Counted from the stretch's first letter, positions 26,279-35,516 are shown. The stretch: 56,224 bases of DNA from Desulfovibrio sp. (GCA_031290615.1 JAITNF010000057.1:1-56224), one strand, 5' to 3'. The notes: generated by a model not told the origin, from the sequence alone. Made by a program: numbers and translations.

Positions 26279-28864
26279 ATGTGTTTTTTCGGTCCGTTGT
26301 TCAGCGGCAACTCCCTGACTACCGCTTCTTTTTTTGTGGTGCACCGCAGTCTTCGCGGACGGATGCTTATCCTCTGTTTGCCTCTGCTTGCGGTCGCCCT
26401 TTTTGTGATTTTTTTCTCCAGTTGGCGCGTGCTGGAATCCGTAGCCTCGCGTGCAATATCGCGCAACGCGCAATTCCGGTCTTACGTCATGGGGCAGGCA
26501 TTGACGCAAATTCTTGCAGAAACGCGCAACAACCTCTTGCTACTGGCTTCCGGCGAACTTGACCAGGAATCCATGGCGCGTCGCCTGAAATACCGGAGCT
26601 GGTTTGAAAAGGCGCAGTACCGCGAAGTGGCCTTTATAGGACTTGCGCCTGAAAACAAATACCTTTTTTTGAACTGTGGCGGCGAAATTGTCGTCGTGCC
26701 CCCTGAAGCCGCCATGAGCGCTGTGTACGGGCCGTTTCACAGTATCGGCGCAAACCACCTTCCCCACCTTCCGGGTAGGGTGAATACGTCGGCGCCCGTG
26801 GAAGTCAGCTACACGCTGCTGCCTGTCAACAAATCCCTCCAGAGCGTCACCCTTCATGTTTTACGTTTTTCGACGGCAGTGCATGATGCGCAGGGACGTT
26901 TTCAGGGGGTGTTGATCCTTTCGTTGGATTTGTCGGCCCTACGCGCCGTGCTTTCCATCTATTCCTCCGGCTATGTCCACGGCGACGGAGATGCTGATTC
27001 AAGCTCCGTGCGCAGTCTTTTTTTTGATAAGGACGGGTGGATGCTTTTTCAGTCAGAAGGGACAACAACGGAAGATCAGGGAAAACCCTTGAGTTCCGAT
27101 GCCGTGCGTGGGGGATTTCGTGGGGATTTCGGCCGGCCGGGCTTCAGTCTGGCCTTCCGTCCTGGGCCCGAATATATGAGTTACTGGACCATGGTCCTAG
27201 ATGTGCAGAACGGGAGCTCCGGGCGTCTTGCCATGACCGAATCCGGTAATCTATGGGGCGACGGACAGCAACGACTTGACGGCATGTGCTATGTGCCGGT
27301 GACAGTTTCGGCAGAGGGTGAAGGCAGCAAATCCGTCATTGGTGGCATTGCTGTGTTGGACGCTAGTTTTATACTTTCGCGCACCGGCACACAGATGCTT
27401 GTCCTCTACATATGCTGCTTTCTGGCGGGTATGGCGCTTTTCGGCGGGTGCCTGTGGCGGATTGCTGGAAACGTCAACCGGCAACTGCATGTTCTTGCGA
27501 TAGATATGGAATGGCGCAATGAGCAGGACAGTCTTGAGCCCATCTACATGCCGCCGCTTCCCCGCGAACTCGAAAAAATAAAAAATGCCGCCAACAGGCT
27601 TCTGGAGCGCTTGCGCTGGGCCATAGAGCACAACATCTACAGGCAGGTGGAAGCCGCTGCTAAATTGCAGCGGGAGCCGGCCGATGACCTGCCCGATCCC
27701 GAAGACGTGCCCTCCCACGGACTTGTTGGCAATTCGCCCCTCATGCGGCATTTGCAGCAGCAAATCCGCAAGGTGGCGCCGTCCGGCGCCGACGTCCTTG
27801 TTGTGGGCGATACAGGCACGGGCAAGGAACTTGTCTCCGAATACATTCACCGTTTGAGCCCGCGCATGCACGGTCCCTTTATCAGTATCAACTGCGGAGC
27901 TCTGGACGAAACGCTTTTGATGGACACGCTTTTCGGCCATGTAAAAGGTGCTTTTACAGAAGCGAAGGCCGCGCGCAAGGGAGCTTTTCTGGCGGCGGAC
28001 GGCGGGACTCTCATGCTGGACGAGGTGGGCAATGCCGCGCCCAAGGTGCAGCAGGCGCTTTTGCGCGCGCTTTCCACAAGATGCATACGGCCTTTGGGGG
28101 CGGATTACGATATGCCCTTCAACACGCGTATCATCGCCGCCACCAACGCGGAAATCGGCGACGAAGCCATGAAGGGCACATTCCGGGAAGACCTTTATTA
28201 CCGGCTTGCCGTCATAACTATACATACCCCGTCCCTGTGGCAGCGTAAGGAAGACATACCCATGCTTTTGGTGCATTTTCTTTCCGGGACTGTGTATCAC
28301 GGCGAGCCTGGCATGCCGAAAATAATGCCCGTGGTCAGCCGGGGCGCGCTGACAAAGCTCATGGAATACAACTGGCCCGGCAATGTGCGGGAGCTGAAGA
28401 ACTGTGTGACCAATGCCCTTACATTCTGTGAAGGGGGAATAATTTTCGCGGAAAACATCAGCATAGGCGCGGAATTGGCTGAGGCGCGCAACTATCCCCA
28501 GAGCGGATCCCACGATGCTGTAAAATCACTTCTGCCCGCGAGACCGGACCCATCGAAAGGCAAGACTGCCGATGCAAAACCAACCGGCAGAAAAATCCTT
28601 GTAGACGCCGATCTGTGGCGCGAACTCAACCCTAGGCAGCGCAGAATCCTTCCGCAAATTCTCGCCAAGAACAGCGTCAGCCGCAACGAATATCAGAGCA
28701 TGGTCAGAGAGGAGATTTCAGCACGTACGGCCCTGTATGACTTGCAGTCTTTTGTGGCTTTCGGTATTCTGATCAGGGAAGGGCGCGGTCCGGCGTTGCG
28801 CTATCTTGTCGCGCGGCGGGAAGCCGCGGGGCAGACTGTCGTTTCCCGACCGGCGGCGGCGTAA
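26279..28864 (+). CDS. Membrane-bound sigma-54-type transcriptional regulator
   Basis: An 861-residue regulator. Residues 25-50 and 370-395 are transmembrane and enclose a periplasmic sensor of about 320 residues (Cache-like by layout, not proven). The sigma-54 AAA+ domain starts near residue 480: GLVGNSPLMRHL, Walker A GDTGTGKE, the sigma-54 contact loop as GAFTEA (usual GAFTGA), Walker B GGTLMLDEVG, then FREDLYYRLAV and YNWPGNVRELKN. The C-terminus (NPRQRRILPQILAKNSVSRNEYQSM onward) looks like a winged helix rather than a Fis helix. Divergent from the TSUP operon, so it probably senses the periplasmic substrate and drives the sigma-54 promoter at 26123-26138. ATG at 26279; GGAGAAGTAGAGT lies upstream. 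Confidence 0.85.
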   Translation: MCFFGPLFSGNSLTTASFFVVHRSLRGRMLILCLPLLAVALFVIFFSSWRVLESVASRAISRNAQFRSYVMGQALTQILAETRNNLLLLASGELDQESMARRLKYRSWFEKAQYREVAFIGLAPENKYLFLNCGGEIVVVPPEAAMSAVYGPFHSIGANHLPHLPGRVNTSAPVEVSYTLLPVNKSLQSVTLHVLRFSTAVHDAQGRFQGVLILSLDLSALRAVLSIYSSGYVHGDGDADSSSVRSLFFDKDGWMLFQSEGTTTEDQGKPLSSDAVRGGFRGDFGRPGFSLAFRPGPEYMSYWTMVLDVQNGSSGRLAMTESGNLWGDGQQRLDGMCYVPVTVSAEGEGSKSVIGGIAVLDASFILSRTGTQMLVLYICCFLAGMALFGGCLWRIAGNVNRQLHVLAIDMEWRNEQDSLEPIYMPPLPRELEKIKNAANRLLERLRWAIEHNIYRQVEAAAKLQREPADDLPDPEDVPSHGLVGNSPLMRHLQQQIRKVAPSGADVLVVGDTGTGKELVSEYIHRLSPRMHGPFISINCGALDETLLMDTLFGHVKGAFTEAKAARKGAFLAADGGTLMLDEVGNAAPKVQQALLRALSTRCIRPLGADYDMPFNTRIIAATNAEIGDEAMKGTFREDLYYRLAVITIHTPSLWQRKEDIPMLLVHFLSGTVYHGEPGMPKIMPVVSRGALTKLMEYNWPGNVRELKNCVTNALTFCEGGIIFAENISIGAELAEARNYPQSGSHDAVKSLLPARPDPSKGKTADAKPTGRKILVDADLWRELNPRQRRILPQILAKNSVSRNEYQSMVREEISARTALYDLQSFVAFGILIREGRGPALRYLVARREAAGQTVVSRPAAA

Positions 28865-29432
28865 TCGTCACGGTCGAAGGGGCCGCAAAAATTGGCCTCA
28901 AGCGGGGTGGTGGTCATTGTAGGTGATTTACCGTACCTAACAAGGTGAACGCGCAAGGCGTTTTTGTGCTGGAACCCAAATAGCCTGAAATTATCCATAT
29001 CCACAAGATTCAAACCAGCGTTGGTCATCTGGGAGTGACTAGGTCCAGGGCTTTCCCCACTCCAGAAAAGAAGTCTTCATGAGTCCTGGCTTTTATCCCT
29101 CTAACCAATTGTTTCACCTTGCTCCTGTCATGTTGACATTATTGTCAATAAGTTCAAATAGTTTTAATTGAGCTCCGATGACCTCGCGGGCGCGCTTAAA
29201 CTCACGGATCCATCGACTGATGCTGTTCAGATGGTATCCTGCAATATCAGCAAGTTGCTGCCTTGGAATACCGGAGTGACAGGCTGCAATAGAGCGTACT
29301 TCGGGGCTTGCTGTTTTCATGCAATAATGGCCAACATATTTTTAAATAATTTCAAAGTTGAAATGCTCTAGGCACGCCATTCGGGGAGGCAACAAGTTTG
29401 TCGCGGACGATTGTTGACGGAGATATTTTTAT
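28865..29432. other. Gap between the regulator gene and the ATP synthase genes
   Basis: These 568 bases hold one recognisable item, an IS630-type transposase N-terminus on the minus strand (29114-29320). Nothing convincing is seen at 28865-29113. At 29414-29440, TTGACG, 15 bases and GATAAT form a possible but short-spaced promoter for the ATP synthase genes. Confidence 0.5.
29114..29320 (-). pseudogene. IS630-type transposase N-terminal remnant
   Basis: A 68-residue open frame whose first 45 residues are a helix-turn-helix of the IS630/Tc1 kind: SGIPRQQLADIAGYHLNSIS followed by RWIREFKRAREV. The DDE catalytic part is absent; the frame runs into unrelated sequence and stops. Remnant of an inserted element between the regulator gene and the ATP synthase genes. 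Confidence 0.6.
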
Positions 29433-29756
29433 GTGATAATTGTTTTTATGTTCAAAGATATATTGCGACAACAGCAAAGCGGTATGGATGCCATGGTCGG
29501 CCCCGGTATTATTGGTTTTCACATGGTCAGCGGCCCGCTAGTGGGGTTTTGTATCGGCTATGGTCTGGATTACTGGCTTAACACCGACCCGTGGGGCAAG
29601 CTGGTTTTTTTGGCAATCGGTATCGTTGCCGGTTTTTTGAACGTGTACCGGGATTCGCGCCGTCTGGTGAAAAAAATGGACGCGCAGGATGCCAGCGCCA
29701 GGACCGAGTTCGCAGGAATAGACAATGCCGTTGAAAATCGTGACACACAGCCTTGA
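29433..29756 (+). CDS. atpZ: AtpZ/AtpI-type ATP synthase accessory protein
   Basis: A 107-residue protein with two transmembrane hairpin segments (GIIGFHMVSGPLVGFCIGYGLDYWL and LVFLAIGIVAGFLNVY), the AtpZ/AtpI-like DUF (F0F1-ATPase subunit, putative Ca2+/Mg2+ transporter), which helps assemble the c-ring. The start is uncertain: the GTG at 29433 has GGAG 10 bases upstream, while the ATG at 29448 (MFKDILRQQQ) has no ribosome site but a possible promoter ends just before it. It overlaps the next gene by 32 bases and heads the F0 operon. Confidence 0.78.
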   Translation: MIIVFMFKDILRQQQSGMDAMVGPGIIGFHMVSGPLVGFCIGYGLDYWLNTDPWGKLVFLAIGIVAGFLNVYRDSRRLVKKMDAQDASARTEFAGIDNAVENRDTQP

Positions 29757-30147
29757 CGCCATGCTCTGGCGGCATGGCATGTGGCATCCTGCCATTGGGC
29801 CGCTGTTGCGAAATATAGTGTTATTGACCTTGTTCTGCCTTGCGACCGGCGGCGCATTTTTTGTGATTTCGTCTTGGTTTTTTTGGTTTGGTGTGGGCAT
29901 GGGCCTTATGGCACTGATATTTTTTGGGCTGGCGCATTTTTTTTTGCGATCCGGCTTGAGTGACTACAGCACGTCATTTTTGCGCATAGTTCTGTTGCGC
30001 TGGGGCGGCAGGCAGGTCATTCTGGCCGGTCTGCTGTATACGGCCCTGATTGTCTGCAAAGCTCCGCCAAGCGCCATTTTGGGCGGGTTTGCGGCCAGCG
30101 TTGCGGCAGCGTTGTTCACCTATGCGCTGGCAGTTCGCGGACAGTAA
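29725..30147 (+). CDS. atpI: ATP synthase subunit I family protein
   Basis: A 140-residue membrane protein with four hydrophobic segments (NIVLLTLFCLATGGAFFVIS, WFGVGMGLMALIFFGLAHFF, QVILAGLLYTALIV, ILGGFAASVAAALFTYALAV), as expected of the AtpI family that assists c-ring assembly. Identification rests on topology and on its place between atpZ and atpB; sequence conservation in this family is low. Starts inside the end of atpZ. Confidence 0.7.
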   Translation: MPLKIVTHSLDAMLWRHGMWHPAIGPLLRNIVLLTLFCLATGGAFFVISSWFFWFGVGMGLMALIFFGLAHFFLRSGLSDYSTSFLRIVLLRWGGRQVILAGLLYTALIVCKAPPSAILGGFAASVAAALFTYALAVRGQ

Positions 30148-30182
30148 CAACGTAAAATTATCGCACTGAAAGGAGGTATGAC

Positions 30183-30887
30183 ATGGCAGGTAGTTTGCCG
30201 CATCCGGTATTGCTTTCCACATTTATGCACATGGACGAAGTTGTCATTAACGGCCATCTCGTGGAATTTAAGCATGTTTTCTACTCTTGGCTCTGTATGG
30301 CAATGCTTTTTGCCGTGGCGCTTCTTGTGCGCAAACGGCTTACCGTGGTGCCGGGAAATCTGCAGAATTTTTTTGAAGCCGTCATAGACACTATTGAAAA
30401 TTTTGTCTGTACCACCATGGGCGAGGTTGGACACGGCTATGTGCCCCTACTGGCGGGAATGTTCATCTATATTTTGAGTATGAATCTCATGGGCCTTATC
30501 CCCGGTTTTGACGCGCCCACGGCCAACCTCAACACAACAGTGTGCATGGCCCTTTTCGTGCTGGTTTTATACAACGCCATCGGGTTTATCCGCTGGAAAG
30601 CCCATTATGTACGCCATTTCACCGGTCCGTCCAAATGGATAATTCCACTGATTTTTCCGCTGGAAATCGTTTCGCACCTCGCGCGGCCGCTTTCTCTCTC
30701 CCTCCGTCTTTTCGGCAATATCCGGGGTGAGGAAATCGTCATGATACTCTTTTTCATCATGGCGCCGATTCTGGGCACCCTGCCAATTTACGCCCTTTTC
30801 CTTTTGGGCAAGACCATGCAGGCATTTGTGTTCTTTATGCTCACCATGCTCTACATAAAAAGCGCTATTGAGGTACCGGAGCATTAG
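30183..30887 (+). CDS. atpB: ATP synthase F0 subunit a
   Basis: A 234-residue integral membrane subunit forming the ion half-channels against the c-ring. The essential arginine is in [17 protein letters not shown] near residue 175; [15 protein letters not shown] and the C-terminal [18 protein letters not shown] are characteristic. AAAGGAGGTATGAC precedes the ATG. Third gene of atpZ-atpI-atpB-atpE; F1 and b-subunit genes are not in the window, a split seen in Desulfovibrio. Intact. Confidence 0.95.
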   Translation: MAGSLPHPVLLSTFMHMDEVVINGHLVEFKHVFYSWLCMAMLFAVALLVRKRLTVVPGNLQNFFEAVIDTIENFVCTTMGEVGHGYVPLLAGMFIYILSMNLMGLIPGFDAPTANLNTTVCMALFVLVLYNAIGFIRWKAHYVRHFTGPSKWIIPLIFPLEIVSHLARPLSLSLRLFGNIRGEEIVMILFFIMAPILGTLPIYALFLLGKTMQAFVFFMLTMLYIKSAIEVPEH

Positions 30888-30914
30888 ATGGTGTCGCCGT
30901 GAGACATATAATAA

Positions 30915-31346
<432 letters not shown>

Positions 31347-31370
31347 CAGCCAATCCTGCATTCAAATTGA

Positions 31371-31396
31371 AGGAGGCCGCAATGCCTCCTTTTTTT
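31371..31396 (+). terminator. Terminator after atpE, overlapping the rex leader
   Basis: AGGAGGC at 31371-31377 pairs perfectly with GCCTCCT at 31384-31390 across CGCAAT, followed by TTTTTT to 31396: a canonical intrinsic terminator. The rex ATG begins six bases after it, and the 5' arm contains the only AGGAGG in that leader. Confidence 0.85.
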
Positions 31397-31401
31397 CAAA
31401 A

Positions 31402-32040
31402 ATGGACATTCTGAAAGAAAAACACATCCCACGCGCCACCATTCAGCGACTGGCCATCTATGTTCAGGTGCTGGAAAGATTTGCCCGCGACAATGTGCAG
31501 GTAATATCTTCCACCCCCCTCTCTCATGCCTGTGGGGTAAACGCCTCCCAGGTGCGCAAGGATCTCGCCTATTTTGGAGAATTCGGCATTCGCGGTGTCG
31601 GCTACCCCGTAATCTCCCTCATCAAGGCTATCACCTCCTCCTTGGGTGTGGACCGGGAATGGCGCATGGCCCTCATAGGCGTGGGCAACCTGGGCAAGGC
31701 CCTCCTTAATCACGGAGTTTTCCGGGTGCGCGGCTTCAACATAACGGCTATTTTTGACTGTGATCCCTTCAAAATCGGGTATATCGTCAACGGCATGGAA
31801 GTGCGTTGCACCTCGGAACTCCCGCGAATTGCGGATGAAATCGGTATTGAAATAGGCATCATCACAACCTCGCCGGAACATGCGCAATGCGCGGCCGATT
31901 GTCTGACCGGCGCGGGGGTGACATCCATACTAAACTTCGCGCTGGACAGGATACAAGTTCAGGACAACGTCAATGTTGAATATGTAGATTTTTTCAACCA
32001 TCTCTACATACTGGCTTTTAATCGACGAGCTAGAATGTGA
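31402..32040 (+). CDS. rex: Redox-sensing transcriptional repressor Rex
   Basis: A 212-residue NADH/NAD-sensing repressor. The N-terminal winged helix (IPRATIQRLAIYVQVLERF, then ACGVNASQVRKDLAYFGEFG) binds DNA; the Rossmann domain has ALIGVGNLGKALL near residue 88, with IIDFDxxxxKIG seen as IFDCDPFKIG. In sulfate reducers Rex controls energy metabolism genes including ATP synthase. The ATG at 31402 gives the canonical N-terminus, but it lies directly after the atpE terminator with no free ribosome site; earlier in-frame codons are not ATG, GTG or TTG starts. cobS overlaps its stop. Confidence 0.93.
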   Translation: MDILKEKHIPRATIQRLAIYVQVLERFARDNVQVISSTPLSHACGVNASQVRKDLAYFGEFGIRGVGYPVISLIKAITSSLGVDREWRMALIGVGNLGKALLNHGVFRVRGFNITAIFDCDPFKIGYIVNGMEVRCTSELPRIADEIGIEIGIITTSPEHAQCAADCLTGAGVTSILNFALDRIQVQDNVNVEYVDFFNHLYILAFNRRARM

Positions 32041-32807
32041 CGGGAATGACGGCCTTTCTCGATGCCCTCGCTTTTTTGACCCGCCTTGCGCCAGCGCGCG
32101 CCTGTTCGCCTGCCGCCATTGGCCGCAGTGTGCCGTTTTTCGCCCCGGCGGGACTTGCCTTGGGGGCGATATGCACAACTGCCTCCTGCTTTGTTCAGAG
32201 TTTTCTGGCCTCACGGCCCGCCTTTGAAGCCGCGAACCCCTTGGATATCGCCCTTTCCGCCCTGTTCTGGCTCGGCCTTGAAATCTGGCTGACGCGCGGC
32301 TTGCACTGGGACGGTCTAGCCGACCTCACGGATGCTGCGGGCGCGCCCTCCCCGCGATTTTGGGAAGTCCTCAAGGACAGCCGCTTGGGAGTTTTCGGCG
32401 CGTTGAGCCTTTTTTTGGTCTTCTGCGGGCAATGGTCCGCCGTAAGCTGGCATCTGGCCGCAGGGCATCTTGGGGGTCTGGTCATTGCCCCCGCATGGGG
32501 TCGGGCGTGCGCCGTCTGGCTGGCAGCGTCCGTTCATCCGCGCGATCTGCATTCCATCGGCGGTCTAGTCCGGTCCGGGGTATGTGCAAAGACGGCCGTC
32601 CTATATGCCATTGCGGCCTCCGGTGCCGTGTTCCTGTTGTGCGGTCTTGGATGGGAATGGTGGCAGGGCCTGACGCTACTTCTCGTTCAATACGGCCTCA
32701 CTCGAGCATTTGTTAGGCTGGCCCGTGAAAAAGGCGGTTTTTCCGGGGATTTTCTGGGCGCGGCCATTGAACTAGGACAGCTGTGGTTTTTACTTGCCGT
32801 TGTATAA
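32037..32807 (+). CDS. cobS: Adenosylcobinamide-GDP ribazoletransferase (cobalamin synthase)
   Basis: A 256-residue membrane enzyme joining adenosylcobinamide-GDP and alpha-ribazole in the last steps of B12 synthesis. The acidic catalytic motif RGLHWDGLADLTDA is near residue 85 and DSRLGVFG near residue 115; several hydrophobic helices follow. The ATG at 32037 overlaps the rex stop (ATGTGA), with an alternative ATG three codons later. Its coupling to rex suggests co-expression. No other cobalamin gene is in the window. Intact. Confidence 0.92.
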   Translation: MTGMTAFLDALAFLTRLAPARACSPAAIGRSVPFFAPAGLALGAICTTASCFVQSFLASRPAFEAANPLDIALSALFWLGLEIWLTRGLHWDGLADLTDAAGAPSPRFWEVLKDSRLGVFGALSLFLVFCGQWSAVSWHLAAGHLGGLVIAPAWGRACAVWLAASVHPRDLHSIGGLVRSGVCAKTAVLYAIAASGAVFLLCGLGWEWWQGLTLLLVQYGLTRAFVRLAREKGGFSGDFLGAAIELGQLWFLLAVV

Positions 32808-32814
32808 TTTTGAA

Positions 32815-32858
32815 ACGGAAAAATGGATTGACAAACGACAAAGTCGGTGCAATTTTTT
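32815..32858 (+). repeat. Dispersed TTGACA element, copy D
   Basis: Reads ACGGAAAAATGGATTGACAA, then ACGACAAAGTCGGTGCAATT. TTGACA is at 32828-32833. Aligns with copies A-C without gaps. It lies after cobS and points into a block of remnants rather than a live gene. Confidence 0.65.
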
Positions 32859-32875
32859 TTATTTCTTTCTGGAGC

Positions 32876-32950
32876 AGATTAACTTTGAAAAAGTTGAGTT
32901 GCTCAGTAAGGATTTGACTGCCATAAAGCAAACATTTCAAGCGTAAAATG
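32876..32950 (+). repeat. Degenerate coding-tail repeat, copy 2
   Basis: Second copy of the sequence at 18537-18609 (INFEKVELLSKDLTAIKQTF, then QA and stop). About three quarters identical at the DNA level by eye. Unknown gene family. Confidence 0.6.
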
Positions 32951-33000
32951 AAATGATGGGGGCCGTACCTGAACTCTTTCAGCTGACACGCTAGGTAGGC

Positions 33001-33332
33001 GCCTCCAGGACTGGAGGCGGGTGTCCTACAGGTTTTATCGCCATCCTTTTGACCATGCGGAAGTGCTGAAACTCATAGTCGTCCTTCTGCTGGGGCTTCG
33101 GCTAGGAAAAGGCAGTGCCCAAGATTGCCCCATGCTGGCGGACGGCTTCTTTATCTATTGGCGGGACGCAGGGGGCGTATGTGCCCACGCTCCCTATGAG
33201 CGTATAGTCATAACAAACAAAATGACGCGGACAGCTTGGGCCGTGTTTGCTGAAGGCGTGCTTTTTGAACCCACAAAAAAGCCTGTTATGGTCAAGGCAA
33301 GCGCACAGAAGGAGGAGCATGAAAGGCAATAG
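33001..33332 (+). pseudogene. IS110-type transposase C-terminal remnant
   Basis: An open frame of about 100 residues. Its end, ERIVITNKMTRTAWAVFAEG followed by VLFEPTKK, matches the conserved C-terminal ANKxARxAWAxL region of IS110-family transposases. The N-terminal DEDD catalytic domain and the SG-rich motif are missing. A hairpin GCCTCCAG-GA-CTGGAGGC lies at about 33001-33019 at its left edge. Remnant of an old insertion. Confidence 0.5.
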
Positions 33333-33475
33333 GGTTAAGGCCAATGGCGCTTAATGCCGCGTTTGATTGTGGGACACATAGCGTGGATTTCATCACAGTA
33401 CAGGGAAAATTACTGTAAAAGATGCCGGAGACATTGATAGCATCTGATTTGTCATCTCAAAGGCGAAATGTCGAT

Positions 33476-33501
33476 AAAAACGGCGGGAAATCATCCGCCG
33501 T
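33476..33501 (-). terminator. Terminator of the proA-nadD operon
   Basis: On the minus strand ACGGCGG (33501-33495) pairs with CCGCCGT (33486-33480) across an 8-base loop, followed by TTTTATC. It begins 8 bases after the nadD stop. Confidence 0.75.
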
Positions 33502-33508
33502 CGATTTA

Positions 33509-34204
33509 TCAGCCAGACTCGCTCCACCGGATTTGCGCAATCCGGCGCGATTGCTCCAGAAGACGTGTTGCGGGTGGCGGCACAAGCCAGGCGATGCTAC
33601 GGCCGGCAAGCCAGCGCCGACGAATGTCCGAAGCGCTGATTTCCAGAACCGGAAGGGGCAGAAAATGCGCCAGACAGCCGCCGGGCAGGATCATGCTCAA
33701 GCCGTCAGGTACAAGGGGGGGGCAGGCCTGCGCCAAGGGCCAGATTTTGAGGGTCGTGGCCGCAAAATTTCCGGCGGCCGTGCCGCCGCGTGAGGAAATT
33801 ACGAAATGGCAGAGACCGGGCAATTCCGGCCCGTGACGCCAGGTGGGCAAAAGGGCGAAATCCGGCATGCCAAGCAGAAAATAAAATTCCGTCTCCGGAC
33901 ATTGGGCACGTGCCGCCGAGAGCATGTCCCAAGTATAGGATGGTCCACGGCGCAGAGCTTCCGCGCGGCTGCAGCGCAGGTCTGGCATTTCAGCCACGGA
34001 CTCCTCCACCATGGCGGCTCTGAGGTTGAAGGGGAGCAGGTTTTCCGCGTTTTTGTGAGGCGGCACGGCTGTCGGCGTCAGGTCCACACCGTCCACCAGT
34101 CCGCCCAGAGCCTCGCGCGCCTCAATGGCAAAGCGCAGGTGGCCAATGTGCAATGGGTTAAATGCTCCCCCCAGTATTGCCCGACGGGCGAAGGCGGTTG
34201 GCAT
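33509..34204 (-). CDS. nadD: Nicotinate-nucleotide adenylyltransferase
   Basis: A 231-residue enzyme converting nicotinate mononucleotide to deamido-NAD with ATP. The nucleotidyltransferase loop GGAFNPLHIGHLRFA is at residue 12 and the second ATP-site motif ISASDIRRRWLAG near residue 190; PPHK and SYTWDML are also present. The ATG directly follows the proA stop (TAAATG on the minus strand), so the two genes form an operon ended by the terminator at 33476. Slightly longer than E. coli NadD, otherwise normal. Confidence 0.93.
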   Translation of the reverse strand: MPTAFARRAILGGAFNPLHIGHLRFAIEAREALGGLVDGVDLTPTAVPPHKNAENLLPFNLRAAMVEESVAEMPDLRCSRAEALRRGPSYTWDMLSAARAQCPETEFYFLLGMPDFALLPTWRHGPELPGLCHFVISSRGGTAAGNFAATTLKIWPLAQACPPLVPDGLSMILPGGCLAHFLPLPVLEISASDIRRRWLAGRSIAWLVPPPATRLLEQSRRIAQIRWSESG

Positions 34205-35458
34205 TTATTCTCGTACCTGCCCCTGCCCCATCACCACAAATTTCGTGGTGGTCAGTTCTTGCACTCCCATGGGGCCGTATGCGTGCAGTTTTGAGGTGGA
34301 AATGCCGATTTCCGCGCCAAGGCCTAGCTGTCCGCCGTCGTTGAAACGGCTGGAGGCGTTGATGCCCACCATGGAGGCGTCCGCTTCCCTCAGAAAACGC
34401 CGCGCGTTGTCAAGGTTCGCCGTACAGATGATTTCCGTGTGGTTGGATCCGAAGTTGGCGATATGGTCAAGAGCCGCGTCTAGCCCGTCCACCACGAGGA
34501 CGGCCAAGATCAAATCATGAAATTCCCGGCCCAGGTCCTGTGGCTCCAAAGCGGTGGCCGTGGGCCCAAGCAGAGGGAGAGACTTGGGACAGGCGCGAAA
34601 CTCTACGCCGGCGTTGCCAAGTTTTTCGCTGGCCGGAGGCAGAAAACGCGCTGCGATATCCTTGTGAACGAGCAGGCATTCCAAGGCGTTGCACACGCCT
34701 GGCCGCTGCACTTTGCTGTTAAAGACGATTTCAAGGGTTTGCTGCACATTCGCGTCCGCGTCGATATAGGCGTGGCAGACTCCCACGAAGTGTTTAAGCA
34801 CGGGCATGACGGCCGCCTCGGTGACAGCCCGCACCAGGCCTTCGCCGCCGCGCGGGATGATCACATCAATGTACCCGTCGAGCTTGCACATGGCCGTCAC
34901 GGCAGCTCTGTCCGTGGTGGGGACAAGCTGCGCCGCCCCGGCGGGCAATCCCGCGAATGTCAGGGCTTCGCCCAGAAGTCTGGCAAGGGCCATATTGGTA
35001 TGCAAGGCTTCGCTGCCGCCGCGCAGAATAACCGCGTTGCCAGCTTTGATGCACAGAATGGCTGCATCAATGGTCACATTGGGCCGCGCTTCGTAAATCA
35101 TGGCGACAACTCCCAAAGGAACACGCATCCGCCCCACCAGCAGGCCATTGGGACGTTGCCACTGGCTTTCCGTCACGCCAACGGGATCCGGTAGCCCGGC
35201 CACATGGAGGCAGGCCGTGCGCATTTCTTCCAGAACGGCCGGGGTCAGCGTTAGGCGGTTCAGGCGCGACGCGTCCAGCCCCGCGGCTCCGGCGGCCTCC
35301 ACATCCTTGCGGTTGGCGGCAAAAATGTCCGCTTCCCTGAGGGAGATAATTTCCGCGAGGCGGTTGAACGCCGCTGTTTTGTCGCGCGGAGCGCTTTTGC
35401 TCAAGGCGCGCGCGGCTGCTTTTGCGCGTTCCCCGATGCGGGCTATTTCTTGAATCAT
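34205..35458 (-). CDS. proA: Gamma-glutamyl phosphate reductase
   Basis: A 417-residue aldehyde-dehydrogenase-fold enzyme, second step of proline synthesis. The catalytic cysteine is in QRPGVCNALECLLVHKDIA near residue 285; GVVAMIYEARPNVTIDAA and VILRGGSEALHTN are typical. The frame is open to 35605, but the ATG at 35458 (MIQEIARIGERAKAAARAL) has GAGGGG nine bases upstream and matches the family N-terminus. The extra upstream codons come from dispersed element B. No proB is in the window. Intact. Confidence 0.94.
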   Translation of the reverse strand: MIQEIARIGERAKAAARALSKSAPRDKTAAFNRLAEIISLREADIFAANRKDVEAAGAAGLDASRLNRLTLTPAVLEEMRTACLHVAGLPDPVGVTESQWQRPNGLLVGRMRVPLGVVAMIYEARPNVTIDAAILCIKAGNAVILRGGSEALHTNMALARLLGEALTFAGLPAGAAQLVPTTDRAAVTAMCKLDGYIDVIIPRGGEGLVRAVTEAAVMPVLKHFVGVCHAYIDADANVQQTLEIVFNSKVQRPGVCNALECLLVHKDIAARFLPPASEKLGNAGVEFRACPKSLPLLGPTATALEPQDLGREFHDLILAVLVVDGLDAALDHIANFGSNHTEIICTANLDNARRFLREADASMVGINASSRFNDGGQLGLGAEIGISTSKLHAYGPMGVQELTTTKFVVMGQGQVRE

Positions 35459-35486
35459 GGCGTTTTGCCCCTCATGTGGTAGAAGT

Positions 35487-35516
35487 TTGACAAATGACGG
35501 TATTGTGGCATAGTAA
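35487..35516 (+). promoter_or_regulatory. Possible promoter of the TPR-like gene
   Basis: TTGACA at 35487-35492, then about 18 bases and TAGTAA. The -35 box is perfect, the -10 weak. It lies between divergent genes and points to the gene at 35659; its flank (GTTTGACAAATG) resembles the core of the dispersed element. Confidence 0.3.

Noticed and set aside
27251-28513. A 420-codon minus-strand frame
   Set aside because: Shadow of the sigma-54 regulator gene; the plus strand has the AAA+ motifs.
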